Assembly (NCBI GenBank): GCA_934631985.1
Contig: CAKTYE010000004.1
Span: 11,018-75,017 of the forward strand
Origin: an uncultured Clostridia bacterium
Lineage (GTDB): Bacteria > Bacillota > Clostridia > Christensenellales > Aristaeellaceae
Direction of reading: 5' to 3'
DNA length: 64,000 nt
A model generated the notes under the pieces. That model saw nothing but the letters and a program-made list of their open reading frames with translations. It ran no database searches and was not told where the DNA came from. Position numbers and translations under genes: made by a program. How positions within the stretch are numbered: position 1 is the stretch's first letter; each line of letters starts with the position of its first letter. Of the stretch, positions 62,016 to 64,000 are shown one piece after another.

Positions 62016-62390
62016 ATGACTCATGAGGAGATCATTGCCGCCGTCGAGTCTATGACGGTGCTGGAGCTGGCCGATCTGGTCAAGGCTATGGAAGAGAAGT
62101 TCGGCGTGTCTGCCGCTGCCCCCGTGGCTGTGGTTGCCGGTGGCGCTGCCGCTGGTGCTGCTGCTGAGGAAGAGAAGACCGAGTTCGACGTGGTGCTGGC
62201 TGACGCTGGCTCCGAGAAGATCAAGGTCATCAAGGTCGTGCGCGAGGTTGTGTCCGGCCTGGGCCTGAAGGAAGCTAAGGACATCGTCGAGGCTGCCCCC
62301 AAGACCCTGAAGGAAGGCGTCTCCAAGGAAGAGGCCGAGCAGATCAAGGCCAAGTTCGCCGAGGTTGGCGCGAAGGTCGAGATCAAGTAA
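62016..62390 (+). CDS. rplL: 50S ribosomal protein L7/L12
   Basis: 124 residues, ATG behind AGGAGG. N-terminal dimerisation region [18 protein letters not shown], Ala/Val/Gly-rich hinge, and C-terminal factor-binding domain with [20 protein letters not shown]. 75 bases after rplJ. A terminator follows, so rpoB-rpoC are not in the same transcript. Confidence 0.98.
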   Translation: MTHEEIIAAVESMTVLELADLVKAMEEKFGVSAAAPVAVVAGGAAAGAAAEEEKTEFDVVLADAGSEKIKVIKVVREVVSGLGLKEAKDIVEAAPKTLKEGVSKEEAEQIKAKFAEVGAKVEIK

Positions 62391-62417
62391 GTTTCTTACT
62401 TGCAAAAGGCTACTATG

Positions 62418-62456
62418 CAGGCAGCATTCAACTTCGGTTGGATGCTGCCTGTTTTT
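62418..62456 (+). terminator. Terminator of rplJ-rplL
   Basis: CAGGCAGCATTCAAC TTCG GTTGGATGCTGCCTG with TTTTTGT; UUCG tetraloop and one G-T pair. Confidence 0.92.
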
Positions 62457-62583
62457 GTATCTTCAAGGCGCGAAAATTGCTTGAAATGCTGCCGCTTCAT
62501 GGTGGTAACCTCCGGGCCGCCTATTGAAAGCCACATAAGCTCTATGTTATCATGTGGATACATACGGCAGGGTATATTAGCCC

Positions 62584-62923
62584 TCGATGGCGTATGTCGG
62601 CCTCGTTTTGAACGGCAATAAGCGATTGGAGAATGTATGCGCATACCAAGGATGTCAATGATTATTATTTTTCGGAGATCCATGTTGATGCTGATAATAA
62701 GGGCAGCATCTATACATGCCGCAAACGCGGCTTTGAAGCGCTGGAAGCCAAGCCGGACTTTCTTCAAAATGCCGTGATTGAGGGCAGCTATGGAGAGGCC
62801 TGGTCGTTGCGCAAGGTGCTTCGTCGATTCATTTGGCATGACCGCATTCACGCCAGGGCGATGTATCGAATGGCGGCGAAAATTTTTGGCGCGGAGAGTA
62901 TTGAAAACCCCTTTTACTTTTGA
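62584..62923 (+). pseudogene. Frameshifted, 5'-truncated gene remnant
   Basis: An open frame at 62633-62923 encodes a 96-residue C-terminal piece ending in RFIWHDRIHARAMYRMA...ENPFYF. Just upstream in another frame (62587-62634) lies MAYVGLVLNGNKRLEN, which would continue sensibly into YAHTKDVNDYYFSEIHVDAD after a one-base shift near 62634. No ribosome site precedes the remnant. The piece looks like the end of a DinB-like or other small cytoplasmic protein, but I cannot name the family. Lower GC than its neighbours. Confidence 0.55.
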
Positions 62924-62932
62924 TGAAAAAAA

Positions 62933-62969
62933 CGAGTCTCCTGCATGCTGATCCTACGCAGGAGACTCG
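62933..62969. terminator. Bidirectional terminator
   Basis: CGAGTCTCCTGC with GCAGGAGACTCG. The minus-strand T-run TTTTTTT follows, ending the peptidoglycan-binding protein gene; TTGCTTTTT follows on the plus strand. Confidence 0.88.
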
Positions 62970-62977
62970 CTTGCTTT

Positions 62978-63979
62978 TTACTTCCAGGTGTATTTCAGTG
63001 CCTGTTTCACGCAGTTCTGATGCTCTGTGTCCACCTTCTTGGTGCCATGGGTTTTGCTGCCCGTGAAGTGGATGCAGAAATGTCCGTCAAAGTTGTTCCC
63101 GGTGATGGTGTCGTCCTCATGGGGCATGCCGTTCATGGAGGCGGCGTACACATGCCCATCATACTTCACCAGAATCGCCCGGCGCTTCCAGCTCCAGGAG
63201 CCGCCATAAATGGCCTTCATAGTCTTGGTATCGTCAGCTGTCAGCGGCTCCGCATCAATGTGATTCCCGCCGCTCCAGCGCTTCACGGTGAACTTCTTGC
63301 CGGTCTTGCAGTCCATGATCTCAAAGGTGGCACCCTTGGGGATGGTGGACGAGCCGTTCTTGAACCAGTCCAGCTCCTCGGTGGTATAGGTGTCTTCCTT
63401 GCTGTTGGAGCCGAACAGCAGCTTGATGGTCGTACTGCCCGCGATGCCATCCTGGCTCATGCCCTTGCTTTTCTGGAACTTTTTCACGGCTGCCGTGGTA
63501 CCGCTGCCATACTTGCCATCAATGCTGCCCGTATAGTAGCCCATGATCTTCAGCGCCTTTTGCAGCGTCTTGACCTTTGTGCCGCTGTCCCCGGGCTTAC
63601 TGGTGGCAGGAGCATCGCCCAGTGCTGCAATGGAGGCGGTCGTGTCCGTGGTATCCGAGGACTTACTGCTATCCTCGCTGCTGCCGATGGTTCCCTGCAC
63701 CTTAACGTACTTTTTCATGACGTAGCCGGTATATTTCCCATAGCGAACCTTATACCAGCTGCCGCTCTTTGCTAGCACCTCCATGGTCTCGCCTTTGGGG
63801 AGGGTCTGCAATGCCTTGGACGTTTTTGAATTGCTCTTGCGCAGGATCAGTGATTTCGTGTTGACCGTGCCGGTGGCCTCCGCCAGGGCCAGCAGCGGCA
63901 GGAAAATTGCCACCATCAGCGCCAGGGCCAGACTGCGGATCAACCATTTATATGACGTTTCTGTATCAGCCTTCTTCAT
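62978..63979 (-). CDS. Secreted SH3 and peptidoglycan-binding protein with a C-terminal HxCxH domain
   Basis: 333 residues, ATG after AAAGGAG. An N-terminal signal or anchor helix (~14-33) is followed by an SH3_3 domain (~38-93, LILRKSNSKTSKALQTLPKG...YTGYVMKKYV), a Ser/Thr/Asp linker, a PG_binding_1 domain (~130-190, KVKTLQKALKIMGYYTG...GTTAAVKKFQKSKG), and a ~115-residue C-terminal domain with FTVKRWSGGNHIDAEPLT and DGHFCIHFTGSKTHG. The HxCxH pattern could be a catalytic Cys as in L,D-transpeptidase-like enzymes or a metal site. Envelope location is clear, activity unproven. Confidence 0.85.
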   Translation of the reverse strand: MKKADTETSYKWLIRSLALALMVAIFLPLLALAEATGTVNTKSLILRKSNSKTSKALQTLPKGETMEVLAKSGSWYKVRYGKYTGYVMKKYVKVQGTIGSSEDSSKSSDTTDTTASIAALGDAPATSKPGDSGTKVKTLQKALKIMGYYTGSIDGKYGSGTTAAVKKFQKSKGMSQDGIAGSTTIKLLFGSNSKEDTYTTEELDWFKNGSSTIPKGATFEIMDCKTGKKFTVKRWSGGNHIDAEPLTADDTKTMKAIYGGSWSWKRRAILVKYDGHVYAASMNGMPHEDDTITGNNFDGHFCIHFTGSKTHGTKKVDTEHQNCVKQALKYTWK

Positions 63980-64000
63980 CTTGATCGCACTCCTTTCGGT

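Noticed and set aside
62396..62851. 151-codon minus-strand frame opposite the gene remnant
   Set aside because: Antisense to sequence that reads as protein on the plus strand, and it starts without a ribosome site.

Overview
The window reads as a chromosomal segment of an anaerobic, GC-rich member of the Clostridia, probably an uncultured gut or rumen lineage of the Christensenellales type. The pointers are Firmicutes markers (a T-box upstream of ileS, RNase Y, Mini-III, Rae1, SigH, a single bifunctional Rel), anaerobe enzymes (hybrid cluster protein, NADP-type glutamate dehydrogenase, ThyX, a Na+-pumping decarboxylase subunit) and many secreted proteins with bacterial SH3 repeats. The lineage is an inference from gene content and style. 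I saw no rRNA, tRNA, CRISPR array, transposase or prophage module.

Layout. 1-5.5 kb: end of a HAD phosphatase, two secreted SH3 proteins flanking the beta and gamma subunits of a membrane decarboxylase, and a small HEAT-repeat protein. 5.5-10 kb: glycerate 2-kinase with tgt, then an operon of a DUF559 endonuclease, an RNA methyltransferase and a pseudouridine synthase. 10.1-10.6 kb: three tandem 198-bp repeats. 10.7-19.1 kb: a divergent GH4-family protein, ileS under a T-box, an MFS carrier, and rny preceded by a terminated leader or small RNA. 19.2-26.8 kb: a secreted flavinylated reductase divergent from a TetR regulator over shared operators, an AT-rich membrane gene, a SWIM-SNF2 helicase and an NlpC/P60-SH3 protein. 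26.9-32.9 kb: recJ-rel-dtd operon, divergent from a secreted NAGPA-type phosphodiester glycosidase. 33-35 kb: two paralogous zinc-ribbon membrane proteins around an orphan ABC ATPase. 35.1-38.9 kb: mrnC-thyX-rlmB-rae1-sigH. 39-48 kb: a hairpin-rich gene-free stretch, an SH3 protein, gdhA, hcp, an ABC-F ATPase and two Tim44-like membrane proteins. 48-53.2 kb: an rpiR-flavoprotein-exonuclease operon, surE and capA. 53.4-57 kb: a large NLR-like STAND ATPase with TPRs, and a divergent candidate structured RNA. 57-61 kb: a MarR-regulated heterodimeric ABC exporter. 61.2-64 kb: rplJ-rplL behind an L10 leader, a broken gene, and a secreted peptidoglycan-binding protein.

How the genes work together. 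Several blocks are housekeeping: stringent response and DNA repair (recJ-rel-dtd), RNA maturation and decay (mrnC, rlmB, rae1, rny, rluA-like, tgt), translation (ileS, rplJL, ABC-F). The accessory interest lies in the cell envelope (five SH3 proteins, CapA, Tim44-like proteins, zinc-ribbon proteins), in the STAND ATPase, in two untranslated structured-RNA candidates, and in dispersed palindromic elements whose copies keep their pairing through compensatory changes.

Many start codons were reassigned from the longest frame to the codon behind a clear Shine-Dalgarno sequence, including GTG for rny, recJ, mrnC and the RluA-like gene and TTG for the orphan ABC ATPase. All functional statements rest on motifs recognised by eye; no database search was run.
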